This document shows, piece after piece, positions 1 to 8,563 of a stretch of DNA of 64,000 nt (the first letter of the stretch is position 1; each line of letters opens with the position of its first letter). The stretch covers positions 124,001 to 188,000 of the forward strand of contig NZ_QQTO01000021.1 of assembly GCF_003351345.1 (NCBI RefSeq), written 5' to 3'. The notes below the pieces were generated by a model. The model had not been told where the DNA came from and searched no databases. It was given only the letters and a program-made list of their open reading frames with translations. The DNA is from Allobosea caraganae. GTDB taxonomy: Bacteria; Pseudomonadota; Alphaproteobacteria; Rhizobiales; Beijerinckiaceae. The position numbers were made by a program, and so were the translations under genes.

Positions 1-1
1 G

Positions 2-508
2 ACCGGGCTCGCCGCGGCGCTGCTGATCTTCGCCACCGGCTATTGGGGCCTGCACATCGCGCTCTACGGACCTGAGGGCCGGGTCGGCACCCCAGCGGCC
101 GATATCGCGACGCATTCGTACAGCCCGGAATACCCGCATGGCCCGCAGGTGCCGGGCGGCATCGGCGCGCCGCCGGTGCGAGCCAGCGATGCGGGCGGCC
201 ATGCCGGCCACGCCATGCCCGCCACGGCCGATGCGAAGCCCGCGCTGGCCGCCTATCAGCAGGTCATGGAGCGGATGCACGGACCGATGATGCAGGGCAT
301 CGCCCATTCCGATCCGGACGCCGCCTTCGTGCTCGGCATGATCCCGCATCACCAGGGTGCGATCGATATGGCCGAGATCCAGCTCCGCTACGGCAAGGAC
401 GCGGCGAACCGCAAGCTGGCGCAGGAGATCATCGCCGCGCAGACGCATGAGATCGGTGAGATGCGCGAATGGCTGAAGCAGAAGAACCTGCCACAGCCGG
501 CTCGGTAG
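2..508 (+). CDS. DUF305 domain protein (5' end cut by window edge)
   Basis: The frame is open from base 2, so the gene starts before the window; 168 residues are visible. A hydrophobic stretch at visible residues 3-20 is a membrane anchor or signal sequence, followed by a Pro/His/Met-rich linker and the DUF305 core. The core carries the family hallmark MIPHHQGAIDMA and a later QTHEIGEM segment, whose His/Met/Glu residues resemble a metal site. DUF305 proteins are small ferritin-like periplasmic or membrane-anchored proteins often linked with copper or other metal stress; the exact role is unknown. An internal ATG at 149 exists but would cut away the membrane segment. It converges with the autotransporter gene. 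Confidence 0.85.
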   Translation, partial: TGLAAALLIFATGYWGLHIALYGPEGRVGTPAADIATHSYSPEYPHGPQVPGGIGAPPVRASDAGGHAGHAMPATADAKPALAAYQQVMERMHGPMMQGIAHSDPDAAFVLGMIPHHQGAIDMAEIQLRYGKDAANRKLAQEIIAAQTHEIGEMREWLKQKNLPQPAR

Positions 509-591
509 CTACAGCGTCGCGGTCTGCTGTCACGCGGAAGTTGCGTGCCGGTACCGGCGCACTTCGGCCGGTGCCGCGTAGGGCGGTTTTG

Positions 592-626
592 GCCCATTGC
601 CGACGTCAGGAGCGTCCGCAATGGGC
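592..626. repeat. Inverted repeat between convergent genes
   Basis: Nine-base arms GCCCATTGC (592-600) and GCAATGGGC (618-626) enclose a 17-base loop downstream of the DUF305 stop. There is no T-run, so it is not a textbook terminator; it may be a fragment of a dispersed intergenic element. Confidence 0.4.
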
Positions 627-646
627 AGTAGGATCGGCTTTGCAAA

Positions 647-666
647 GGCGGCATCGTTATGCCGCC
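647..666. terminator. Bidirectional hairpin terminator candidate
   Basis: Perfect 8-bp stem GGCGGCAT/ATGCCGCC with a 4-base loop, located 11 bases past the stop of the minus-strand autotransporter frame and 138 bases past the plus-strand DUF305 stop. Read on the minus strand the stem is followed by TTTGC, a weak T-run. Confidence 0.5.
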
Positions 667-677
667 GCCGGCCCGCT

Positions 678-3600
678 TCAGAAGCTGACCCTTAGCTGTG
701 CTGATCCTCCGTAGCGGTTTGAGGTGCCTGAGAGTTCGCCGTCGAAGCGGGCGCCGAGCGTGACGCTGGGGGTGAGCCTGACGTCGAAGCCGGTGGCGAT
801 GAGGGCGGCGTTGCGGGCCGGCCTGGCGCCGGTGATGGCGAAGCTGGCGCCGGGCAGGCCGACCAGGCTGGCCGAGAGGTCGGCGTCGCGCTGGAAGTAG
901 TGCGCCCAGCTCGCCCGGACATAGCCCGAGACCGGGGTCGCGCCGAGCATGGCCTGGACGTCGAGCTGCAGGCCGAGCTCGGAGCGCGAGGTCGTCTCGC
1001 TGCGCCTGGCGAGGTGGAGCGCGCCGGGGGCGGCCCCGCTCCAGCTCGTCTCGGTGACGCCGGGGCTGCGGACCTGGATCGCCTGCAGCGCCGCCAGCGG
1101 CGACAGCGTCAGGCCGTTCCAGCTCGCGAGCGCGGCGCTGGCCTGGAGCCGGCCGCTCCAGGCGGTGGTGGCGTAGGAGGAGGACAGCGCGCTGCCGAGC
1201 GCCGGGAGGCTGCGCGTGACGTCGGTCTCGAGCCTGGCATAGCCGAGCGCCGCGGCGAGGTTGAGCGGGCCGAGCCGGGTCATGCCGTAGAGGCCGGCCT
1301 GGAAGGCCTCGGCGTCGGCCTTGCCGAGCCCGCCCGCCAGCGAGGCGCGGGCGCTGCCGCCGGCGACGGCGAAGCCGGCGGTCGTGCCGGGCGCCAGCCG
1401 GACGTCGGCGCCGACCGCGAGATGCGCGTCGTCGAGGTCGCGCCTGGCCGAGCCGGCGATCCGGTCGCCGTCGCTGCGGCCGAACGAGCCGAAGGCCGCG
1501 CCCCAGACCGAGTAGCGCGGCAGGTCGAGCACGGCTGGCCGCTCCGGGGCGTCGCTGCCCTTGCCGACCTTGCCGGTGAAGGCGGCGGTCCCCGGCGCCG
1601 GGGCGCCGTCGCCGAGCCGGCCGGCGGCGAAGGGATCGAGCATGGCGCGCAGGAACTGGTCGGCGGCCGAGACCGCCATGGCGGGCGCGGCGGTGTGGAC
1701 CTCGCCGGAGAGCTGGTTGACCGCGGCGGGGATGGCGGCCGCCGGCAGGTTGTAGAGCCCGAACAGCGCCGACGGGTTGGCGCCGCCCGCCACCGCCCGG
1801 TCGATGCCGGCTGCGACCGCATAGGCGTTGGCCGGCCGGCCGACGCCGAGGCGCGGGGCCGGCGACGCTCCCCCTGGCGTTACCGGCGGGCTGGCCGGGT
1901 CGATGATCGGCGCCAGCGGGTTCGGCGCCAGGGTGAGCTGCACGTCGGTCGCGGTGTAGGCGACGCTGGTCGCGATGCCGTCGCCGAAGCTGCCGGTGGT
2001 GTCGACGGTGCCGAAGCTGCCGCTGCGCCCGCCCTGGGCCGAGAGCAGCGTGTAGGGCGTCGAGAACGTGTAGGCGCCGCCGAGCGGCACGATCCTGAGC
2101 GTGCCGGCGAGCGCGGCCGTGCCGGTGACGTCGATCCGGTCGGAGACCGCGCCCTGCACCTCGGCGATGTAGACCGAGCCGGCGCCCAGCGTCAGGTTGC
2201 CGTTCACGGTCAGGGTTCCCGGCGAGTTGCCGGGAGAGATGGTGCCGTTGACCAGCGTCGCGGGCAGCTGGCCGGAGCCGGCGATGGTCCCGCCGGCATC
2301 GACCGTCAGCCCGGAGGACGAGGCGATCGAGCCGTTCACCACCAGCGTGCCGCGCGTCACGAAGGTCGCGCCGGTATAGTCGCTCGTGCCGGACACCGTC
2401 GTCTTGCCGATGAAGTCCTGCCGGAAGTCGCCCGAGCCCGAGAGCTTGCCGGCGAAGCTCGCGCCGCTGTTGTCGCTGGTCGTCAGCGTCTGGCCGGCGG
2501 CGAGCGTGACGATGGCGCCGGCATCGCCGACGAGCGCGCCGATCGTCTCGCTCTGGGCGACGTCGAGCGTCGCGCCGCCGGCGATGGTGACCAGCCCGGC
2601 ATCGCTGATCGCGGCGCCGCCGGTGACGGTCAGCGTGCCGGCCTGGATCGCGGTCGTGCCGGTGTAGCTGTTGACGCCGGACAGGGTGAAGGCGCCGCTG
2701 CCGGTCTTGGTCAGGCCGCCGCTGCCGGAGATCGCGCCCGAGAAGGTCGTCGAGGCGTTGCTCGACCCCGTGCTCAGCGTCGCCGCGCCGAGCGTGACCG
2801 AGCCGGCCCCGGCGAGCGAGCCGATGCCCTGGCTGAAGCCGGCGAGGTCGAGGACCGCGCTAGCGCCGACGCTGAAGGCCGAGCCGGAGGCGAACGCGCC
2901 GGCCGCCCCGGCCCGCAACGTACCGGCCTGGACCTGCGTCGCGCCGGTGTAGCTGGTCGAGCCACTGAGGGTGAAGGCGCCGCTGCCGGTCTTGGCCAGG
3001 CCGCCGCTGCCGGAGATCGCGCCGGAGAAGGCGGTGCTCTGTCCGTTCGAGCCGAGCGTCAGCGTTCCCGCGCCCAGCGTGACGTCGCCCGCGCCTTCGA
3101 GCGAGGCGATGCTCTGGTCGAAGCCGGCGAGGTCGAGCGCGGCCCCGGCATCGAGGGTGACGGCCGAGGCTGGCGCGAAGGCGCCGATCGCGCCGGCCCG
3201 CAAGGTGCCGGCCTGGACCGACGTCGCGCCGGTGTAGCTGCTGGCGCCGGAGAGCACGAGCGTGCCGGCCCCGAGCTTGGCCACGCTGCCGGCGCCGGAG
3301 ACCGGGCCGCCGAGCTGCAGCTGCGTGCCGGTCGCCACGTCGACGCCGCCCGCGCCGGTGAGCCTGACCGAGCGGACCATGCCGAAGCTCGCCGTGGTCG
3401 CGAGCGTGCCGCCGGTGAAGGTCAGCGCGCCGGCTGCGTCGCCCAGATTGGCATCGGCCGAGACCGAGAGCGTGCCGCCGGCGATCGTCGTCCCGCCCGT
3501 ATAGCCGTTGGTGCCGGTGAGCACGAGCGTGCCGGCCCCGACCTTGGTCAGGCTGCTGCCGGTGCCGTCGACCAGGCTGGAGGCGATCGTCGTGGTGACG

Positions 3601-3734
3601 CCGGCCGAGGTGTTGACCGTGCCGCCACCGGCGACGCCGAAGCTCAGCGAACCGCCGCTCAGCGCATAGCCGTCGCTGTTGAACTGCAGCGTGTCGAAGC
3701 TCTGCGTGCCCGAGACCGCGACCGCGCCGGCCAT
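678..3734 (-). CDS. Autotransporter, C-terminal half (passenger repeats plus beta-barrel)
   Basis: This frame (1018 codons from the first ATG) is the direct in-phase continuation of the frame at 3738-7724; only TAG and one Gly codon separate them. Residues about 60-470 hold at least five passenger-associated repeats of the type GxGTLxLSGxxxYTGxTxVxxGTL, two of them (around KTGSGAFTLSG) nearly identical. A Pro-rich linker (about residues 610-630) leads to a C-terminal autotransporter beta-barrel domain of about 275 residues, ending in aromatic Phe (RVSF), as outer-membrane barrels do. It has no signal peptide of its own, so if translated alone from 3734 it could not reach the outer membrane. 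Function as a surface adhesin requires readthrough, reversion of the stop, or an assembly error. The 4.8-kb plus-strand open frame across it is a GC-rich shadow. Confidence 0.8.
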   Translation of the reverse strand: MAGAVAVSGTQSFDTLQFNSDGYALSGGSLSFGVAGGGTVNTSAGVTTTIASSLVDGTGSSLTKVGAGTLVLTGTNGYTGGTTIAGGTLSVSADANLGDAAGALTFTGGTLATTASFGMVRSVRLTGAGGVDVATGTQLQLGGPVSGAGSVAKLGAGTLVLSGASSYTGATSVQAGTLRAGAIGAFAPASAVTLDAGAALDLAGFDQSIASLEGAGDVTLGAGTLTLGSNGQSTAFSGAISGSGGLAKTGSGAFTLSGSTSYTGATQVQAGTLRAGAAGAFASGSAFSVGASAVLDLAGFSQGIGSLAGAGSVTLGAATLSTGSSNASTTFSGAISGSGGLTKTGSGAFTLSGVNSYTGTTAIQAGTLTVTGGAAISDAGLVTIAGGATLDVAQSETIGALVGDAGAIVTLAAGQTLTTSDNSGASFAGKLSGSGDFRQDFIGKTTVSGTSDYTGATFVTRGTLVVNGSIASSSGLTVDAGGTIAGSGQLPATLVNGTISPGNSPGTLTVNGNLTLGAGSVYIAEVQGAVSDRIDVTGTAALAGTLRIVPLGGAYTFSTPYTLLSAQGGRSGSFGTVDTTGSFGDGIATSVAYTATDVQLTLAPNPLAPIIDPASPPVTPGGASPAPRLGVGRPANAYAVAAGIDRAVAGGANPSALFGLYNLPAAAIPAAVNQLSGEVHTAAPAMAVSAADQFLRAMLDPFAAGRLGDGAPAPGTAAFTGKVGKGSDAPERPAVLDLPRYSVWGAAFGSFGRSDGDRIAGSARRDLDDAHLAVGADVRLAPGTTAGFAVAGGSARASLAGGLGKADAEAFQAGLYGMTRLGPLNLAAALGYARLETDVTRSLPALGSALSSSYATTAWSGRLQASAALASWNGLTLSPLAALQAIQVRSPGVTETSWSGAAPGALHLARRSETTSRSELGLQLDVQAMLGATPVSGYVRASWAHYFQRDADLSASLVGLPGASFAITGARPARNAALIATGFDVRLTPSVTLGARFDGELSGTSNRYGGSAQLRVSF

Positions 3735-3737
3735 GCC

Positions 3738-3740
3738 CTA
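3738..3740 (-). other. In-frame TAG splitting the autotransporter gene
   Basis: The minus-strand reading is GTC TTC TAG GGC ATG GCC. A paralogous module of the same passenger (stop-equivalent codon at 5544-5546) reads GTC TTC CAG GGC ACG, giving VFQG in a matching context before a VDGYTLSGG/NSDGYALSGG segment. The stop is therefore one C-to-T change (G-to-A at 3740 on the plus strand) from the expected Gln codon, with the frame intact on both sides. Confidence 0.85.
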
Positions 3741-6700
3741 GAAGACGCCGACCGAGTCCGACCAGGGCGCGTTGAAGTCTGCCTGGCCGGGCGCGCCGGT
3801 CCAGTTCGCATTGCCGGCGTTCCAGGTCCCGGCGCCGCCGTCGACGGTGCCGTTGCCGAGCTGGTCGCTGCCATCCCAGAACTGCATCGCCTGGCTCGTG
3901 CCGAGCACCGCGAGGTTGACCTGCGTCGGCACGCCCGAGGGCGCGTTGTAGACCGTGCCCGTCGCGCCCGCGACCGAGGGCGCCGTCAGCGCCAGCGTGT
4001 CGAAGCTGCCACTGATCGCGCCGCCGCCGGTGACGTCGAACAGCCGGTAGTAGCCGGCCGAGGCGACGTTGGCCGTCAGCGTGCCGCCGAGCACGAGATT
4101 GCCGGCCGCGCCGCTGCCGTTGACGATGATGTGGTCGTTGGTGCCGCCGCCGACGACGCCGGGGCTGTTGAGCTCAAACACCGTGTTCGCGCCGCTGTTC
4201 AGCTCCAGCGACCCGACCGTCAGCGTGCCCGGCGAGCTCCCCGCCGACAGCGTCCCGCCCGAGGCGACCGTCACCGCCCCGGCAATCGCGCCCGAACCGC
4301 CCAGCGTCGCGCCGCTGGCGACGCCGACCGTCCCCTGGACCGAGCCGTTGACCCGCAACTCGCCGCCATCGACCTGCGTCGCGCCGGTATAGGTGTTGGT
4401 GCCCGACAGGGTGAAGCTGCCCGTGCCGATCTTGGTCAGGCTGCCGACGCCCGAGGATTGCGAGATGACGCCAGAGAAACTCGTGGAGCTGTCGTCGCCG
4501 CCAACCGCGAGGGTCGAGCCGGAATTGAGCACGACCGAGCCGGCACCGGCCAGCGAGCCGATCGTCTCGGAGTTATAGATTTGGAGCGAGCCGGGCGCAT
4601 TGACCACGACCGCGCCCGTATCCGCGATCGCCGCGCCGTACATGAGTTGCAAGGTGCCGGAATTGACCGTGGTAACGCCCGTATAGGTATTGGCGCCAGC
4701 CAGTATGACCCTTCCGGCCGCCCCGGTTACGTCGATCGTGACGCCGCCGAGCCCGGTGGCGATGGCGCCAGTGACGGACGTGATGTACTCGGAACTGCCG
4801 CCCAATACGAGAGTATGGCCGCTCCCCGAAATACCGCCCACGAGGCCGAGATCGCTGTCGAAGGAATCGTTGTTGATCCGCGTGTCGCCGGCAAGCGTGA
4901 TGGCGCCGTCGAGGCCATTGGCGCCCGAGACGTTGCGCAGCGCGCCGCCATTGGCGACGCCGGTGCCGCTGAGGGTCAAGGCGTTGGGAAGCGAGATATA
5001 GCCCTGCACCTCGAGCGCCGCACCGCTCGCGACCGACACGGCGCCGGTCCCGAGCGCGCTGTCGTTCCGGACGTTCAGCACGCCGGCGCTGACCGTGGTG
5101 CCGCCGGCATAGGTGTTGGCGATCGACAGCGTCAGCGTGCTGCCGCCCAGCTTCGTCAGGGAGCCCGTGCCGGAGATGTTGCCCGCAAATGCCCGGTCGC
5201 TGCCGGGATTGAACGACAGCGTGCCGCTATTGGCCACGTCGCCGAGGATCGAGCCGCTGCCGGCGATCTGCAGCGTGCCCGCCGTGATGCTGGTGTTGCC
5301 GGTATAGGTGTTGGCGCCGGTGAGCGTCAGCGTGCCGGCGCCGGTCTTGTCGAGGCCGGCAGTGCCGGCAATGACCGACTGGATCGTCGCGGTGGCGCCA
5401 GTGGCCACCTCGACGATCGGCTTTGCGGCGCTGAGGCTGGCCAGGGTGAGGGGACCGCCACTGAGGGTGTAGCCGTCCACCAGGAAATGCGTGAGATAGG
5501 CCGAGACGCCGCCATTATCGACGGTCACCGTGCCGGGCGTGCCCTGGAAGACGGCCTCGTAGCCACCCCAGGCCTTCGATGTCGTGCCGGTGGCGTTGGT
5601 CCAGTTGGTGGCGGCGGCGTCCCAGGTGCCGCTGCCGCCGTTGACCGTGCCGTTCGGGGTGGCCTGCGCGCCGTTCCAGTAACTGGTATTGGATGCGACC
5701 AGGAGGGTAATAAAGACCGGATTTGAGGTATCTATGCTATATAAGTATTGCATCGGCGCGGGGCCGATGACCATCGTATTGTTGGTCAGCGTGCCGATGA
5801 CGTTGAACAGGCGATAGGTGCCCGCTGCAAGCGCATTGCCGGAATCGGTGATGTTCAGCGTGCCGTCGAGGACCAGGCCGCCACTCCCGAGCGTCAACAG
5901 CCCCGTAGTGTTCCCGGCCCGGGTGACGTTCATCTCGAGGATGGAATTGGGGGAAAGGGTGAGCCCGTCGAGCGCCGCGGCGCTGGTGGTGGTGGTGGTC
6001 ACCAGTGTGCCGCCATTGGCGATGGTCACCTGGCCATGGACACGGCTCAACGCCAGGACGGACAGCGCCGCCCCGCTCGCGACGGAGACGGTGCCCGTCG
6101 TCTCCGCGAGGCTGGCCATGGCCAGCGTGCCCTGCTGCACGTTCCAGTTGCTTGTGTCGGTATAGATGCCGTTCAGCGTCCAGGTCGAGCCGCCGGTCTT
6201 GTTGAACGCCGAAAAGCCGTTGAAGCTGGTGGCGCTGGTGCCGATGCGGGCCAGATCGAACGCGGCATTGGCGGTGCCGCCGAGGACGAGCGTGCCGCCC
6301 GTCCCGTTCACCTTGGCGCCGCCGCCGAGCGCGTAGCCGGCGCGCAATTCCAGAGTATTGTTGTGGCCGTCGAACTGGACCGAGGGAGCGATCGTGCCGC
6401 CAGCGCCGCCGCCGGTGATCGTGCCGCTGCTGACGACGAGGTTGTTGTCGCCGGAGACGAGCACACCGGCGGTGCCGGCGTTGCCGGCGCGACCGCCGGT
6501 GATGGTGCCGGCATTGTTGATGGTGTTGTAATTGCCGGTGATGGAGACGCCCGCGCCGCCATTGTCCGGCCCGCTCGCTGCCAACATCACGGCACGGTTG
6601 GCACCAACGATGGTGGCCCCCGCATTATTGGTCAGCACGGTGCCGGTGGCGAGCGATGCGCCGCTGCCGCCGAGGATGACGCCGGCGCCGCTGGCACCGC

Positions 6701-7724
6701 CCTGCGAGACGTTCCAGTCGATATCGTAGCCGCCCGTGCCACCGCCGATCGTCCCGCTGTTGCTGACGGTCCCGCCCGCCCCCGAGATGACCAGCCCGGC
6801 GCCGCCGTCACCACCCGCGCCGCTGCCGGTGAAGGAATTCAGCGTGTTGAGCAATCCGCCGCCGCCGCCGCGCACGGCGCCGGTGTTGGTGAACGACGCC
6901 GAAGCACCCGACAGCGAGACGCCGGTCCCGCCCGCGCCGCCCACGCCATTGGTGGCGCCGGACCCCAGGAAGCCGAGGAAACCGGCATCGCCGCCGGCGC
7001 CGCCGGTGATGGTGCCGCTGTTCGAGACCTGCAGACCGGTGCTCGCCGAGGCGATGCCCGCGCCGCCCCCGCCGCCATTGCCCAGATTGCCGCTGAAAGA
7101 GGAATTCGCGCCGCCGCCGGCACCGCCGATGCCACCGGTCACGCCACCGCTGGTGGTCACGACCAGGGATGAGCCGTTGAGGACGAGGGCCGCGCCGCCG
7201 CCGCCGCCGCCGCCGAGGCCGCCATTGCTCCCGCTGTCTGCCGTGCCTGCGCCGCCGGTGGCCCCGCCGCCGCCGTTGCCGCCCGTTCCGCCGACTGAGC
7301 CGCCGCCCGGCCCGCCGATTCCGCCGGCCGTGCCGCTCCCGCTGCCACCAGCGGAGCCGGACGCATTTTCGCCCCCGCCCGCGCCGCCGGCGGCGCCTGT
7401 CACCGTCGTGGTGAGGCTGTTGGATGTGGTGACTTGCAACCCGGCGCCGCCGCCACCGCCGCCACCGCCGCCCGTGCTCGGGAGGCCTGTACTCGCCGCG
7501 CCCACAGATCCATTTGGCGGGAGCGTCTGCCCCCGGGCCGGCGAGATCGTCAAGACGCCTCCGGCCGCCACCATCACGAGCAGCAGGACCGGCGCGAGGC
7601 ACGAGGACGCAAGCAGGTCACGACGACGACGCGCGAGGCAAAGCCCTGTCTCACGGGGAGCGGCACGGCGGCCCGCGGACGACTTGCCACGAATGGCGGC
7701 CTGATCAACTTGCTCGCGCTTCAC
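3738..7724 (-). CDS. Autotransporter, N-terminal half (signal plus Gly-rich and repeat passenger)
   Basis: 1328 codons from a GTG start at 7724 preceded by a good GGGGGA ribosome site. The N-terminus is long and basic (about 37 residues, RRRR near 32-35) before a hydrophobic core at residues 38-60 and a likely cleavage near SPARGQ, the extended signal shape common in autotransporters. Residues about 75-330 are extremely Gly-rich (runs of nine or more Gly), then beta-helical passenger follows with at least four repeats of the GANTYTG type, and a module ending AVFQGTPGTVTV that duplicates the sequence where the frame is interrupted. The frame ends at the in-phase TAG, so the product alone lacks a beta-barrel and would be trapped or degraded. 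With the downstream frame the protein would be about 2348 residues. Confidence 0.8.
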   Translation of the reverse strand: MKREQVDQAAIRGKSSAGRRAAPRETGLCLARRRRDLLASSCLAPVLLLVMVAAGGVLTISPARGQTLPPNGSVGAASTGLPSTGGGGGGGGGAGLQVTTSNSLTTTVTGAAGGAGGGENASGSAGGSGSGTAGGIGGPGGGSVGGTGGNGGGGATGGAGTADSGSNGGLGGGGGGGAALVLNGSSLVVTTSGGVTGGIGGAGGGANSSFSGNLGNGGGGGAGIASASTGLQVSNSGTITGGAGGDAGFLGFLGSGATNGVGGAGGTGVSLSGASASFTNTGAVRGGGGGLLNTLNSFTGSGAGGDGGAGLVISGAGGTVSNSGTIGGGTGGYDIDWNVSQGGASGAGVILGGSGASLATGTVLTNNAGATIVGANRAVMLAASGPDNGGAGVSITGNYNTINNAGTITGGRAGNAGTAGVLVSGDNNLVVSSGTITGGGAGGTIAPSVQFDGHNNTLELRAGYALGGGAKVNGTGGTLVLGGTANAAFDLARIGTSATSFNGFSAFNKTGGSTWTLNGIYTDTSNWNVQQGTLAMASLAETTGTVSVASGAALSVLALSRVHGQVTIANGGTLVTTTTTSAAALDGLTLSPNSILEMNVTRAGNTTGLLTLGSGGLVLDGTLNITDSGNALAAGTYRLFNVIGTLTNNTMVIGPAPMQYLYSIDTSNPVFITLLVASNTSYWNGAQATPNGTVNGGSGTWDAAATNWTNATGTTSKAWGGYEAVFQGTPGTVTVDNGGVSAYLTHFLVDGYTLSGGPLTLASLSAAKPIVEVATGATATIQSVIAGTAGLDKTGAGTLTLTGANTYTGNTSITAGTLQIAGSGSILGDVANSGTLSFNPGSDRAFAGNISGTGSLTKLGGSTLTLSIANTYAGGTTVSAGVLNVRNDSALGTGAVSVASGAALEVQGYISLPNALTLSGTGVANGGALRNVSGANGLDGAITLAGDTRINNDSFDSDLGLVGGISGSGHTLVLGGSSEYITSVTGAIATGLGGVTIDVTGAAGRVILAGANTYTGVTTVNSGTLQLMYGAAIADTGAVVVNAPGSLQIYNSETIGSLAGAGSVVLNSGSTLAVGGDDSSTSFSGVISQSSGVGSLTKIGTGSFTLSGTNTYTGATQVDGGELRVNGSVQGTVGVASGATLGGSGAIAGAVTVASGGTLSAGSSPGTLTVGSLELNSGANTVFELNSPGVVGGGTNDHIIVNGSGAAGNLVLGGTLTANVASAGYYRLFDVTGGGAISGSFDTLALTAPSVAGATGTVYNAPSGVPTQVNLAVLGTSQAMQFWDGSDQLGNGTVDGGAGTWNAGNANWTGAPGQADFNAPWSDSVGVF

Positions 7725-8563
7725 CGGATCCCCCAGACGTCGGATTCAACCAAACGGCGCCCATGCCGGGGAGAATCAGCAGTACCTTAGCGAGGCATCC
7801 ACGCTGGCAACTTGAGCCGGCGTTCGCAATCGCCTGATTTTGCGCTTTAAATGGCGGGTGTTGCCGTTAGGTAACGGGGGGCTGGAGGTGGCGTATACAG
7901 CGTTTGCTCAGCCGGTCCGGGATAGCGCGCCTAGCGAACCCAAGGGCTGACCGCCAGCACGGCCGCTTCCGGTCAATCGCGAGGTCCGGTTTTGTGTTCT
8001 GTAAAGGAGACGAGCGCCCGCGAGTGGCCCATTTCGGCAGGGTGTCCAAGGCGCTTAGCTGGCGCCTTATCGACATTGGAACGACCGCATTCGGGCAGTC
8101 TGGCGGACCCGCCATTGCCGTTAGGCCTAATGATGGGATCGGTTTTACGCTAAGTTCGACCAAGCAGGGCCATTCCCGGTCATTCGTTCGATCCGCCGTA
8201 ACCTCCTCGCGGGCAGCAGGGCGCGAATCTCGTGCCGCCCGAGTCTTTCGAGGTCCAAACTGAATCGGCGCCGACGCCGAAAGAACGGAATTATGGGATT
8301 GGCGAAGGTGTCGTTGCAAAAACTGCATTCTTGAATTGGGATCACGTGGCGATGAAGACCTGCCGATTGCGCGTCGGCAACAACTGAAACGCGATTACGG
8401 AACCTGAAGCGGGCGCGATGAGCGGCACCAGCAGGATTCCCAGGGGTTTCGCAGGCGCGGTTCCGGTCGCCGCTCGTGTCCGCGGATAGCGCGCAGCGCT
8501 TCCGGGTCGTTAACAGGCTGGCGGGACCCCGAACTCTCATGGGAGGAATAGCGATAACCTCGT
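7725..8563. other. 839-base non-coding region, AT-richer
   Basis: No convincing gene. Short open frames exist on both strands (for example 7904-8263 plus and 7867-8328 minus) but show no recognisable domain and look like low-complexity Arg/Ser shadows. Base composition is visibly less GC-rich than flanking genes, notably 8080-8170 and 8290-8400. It must contain the promoter of the minus-strand autotransporter (start 7724); I see no clear -35/-10 pair. It may be an eroded insertion. Confidence 0.5.

Noticed and set aside
900..5726. 1608-residue plus-strand open frame
   Set aside because: Antisense to the autotransporter; composed of Arg/Ala/Gly low-complexity sequence produced by GC-rich codons, no ribosome site or domain.
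7904..8263. 119-residue plus-strand ORF in the 839-base gap
   Set aside because: No domain, no good ribosome site, composition like non-coding DNA; overlapped by equally long frames on the other strand.
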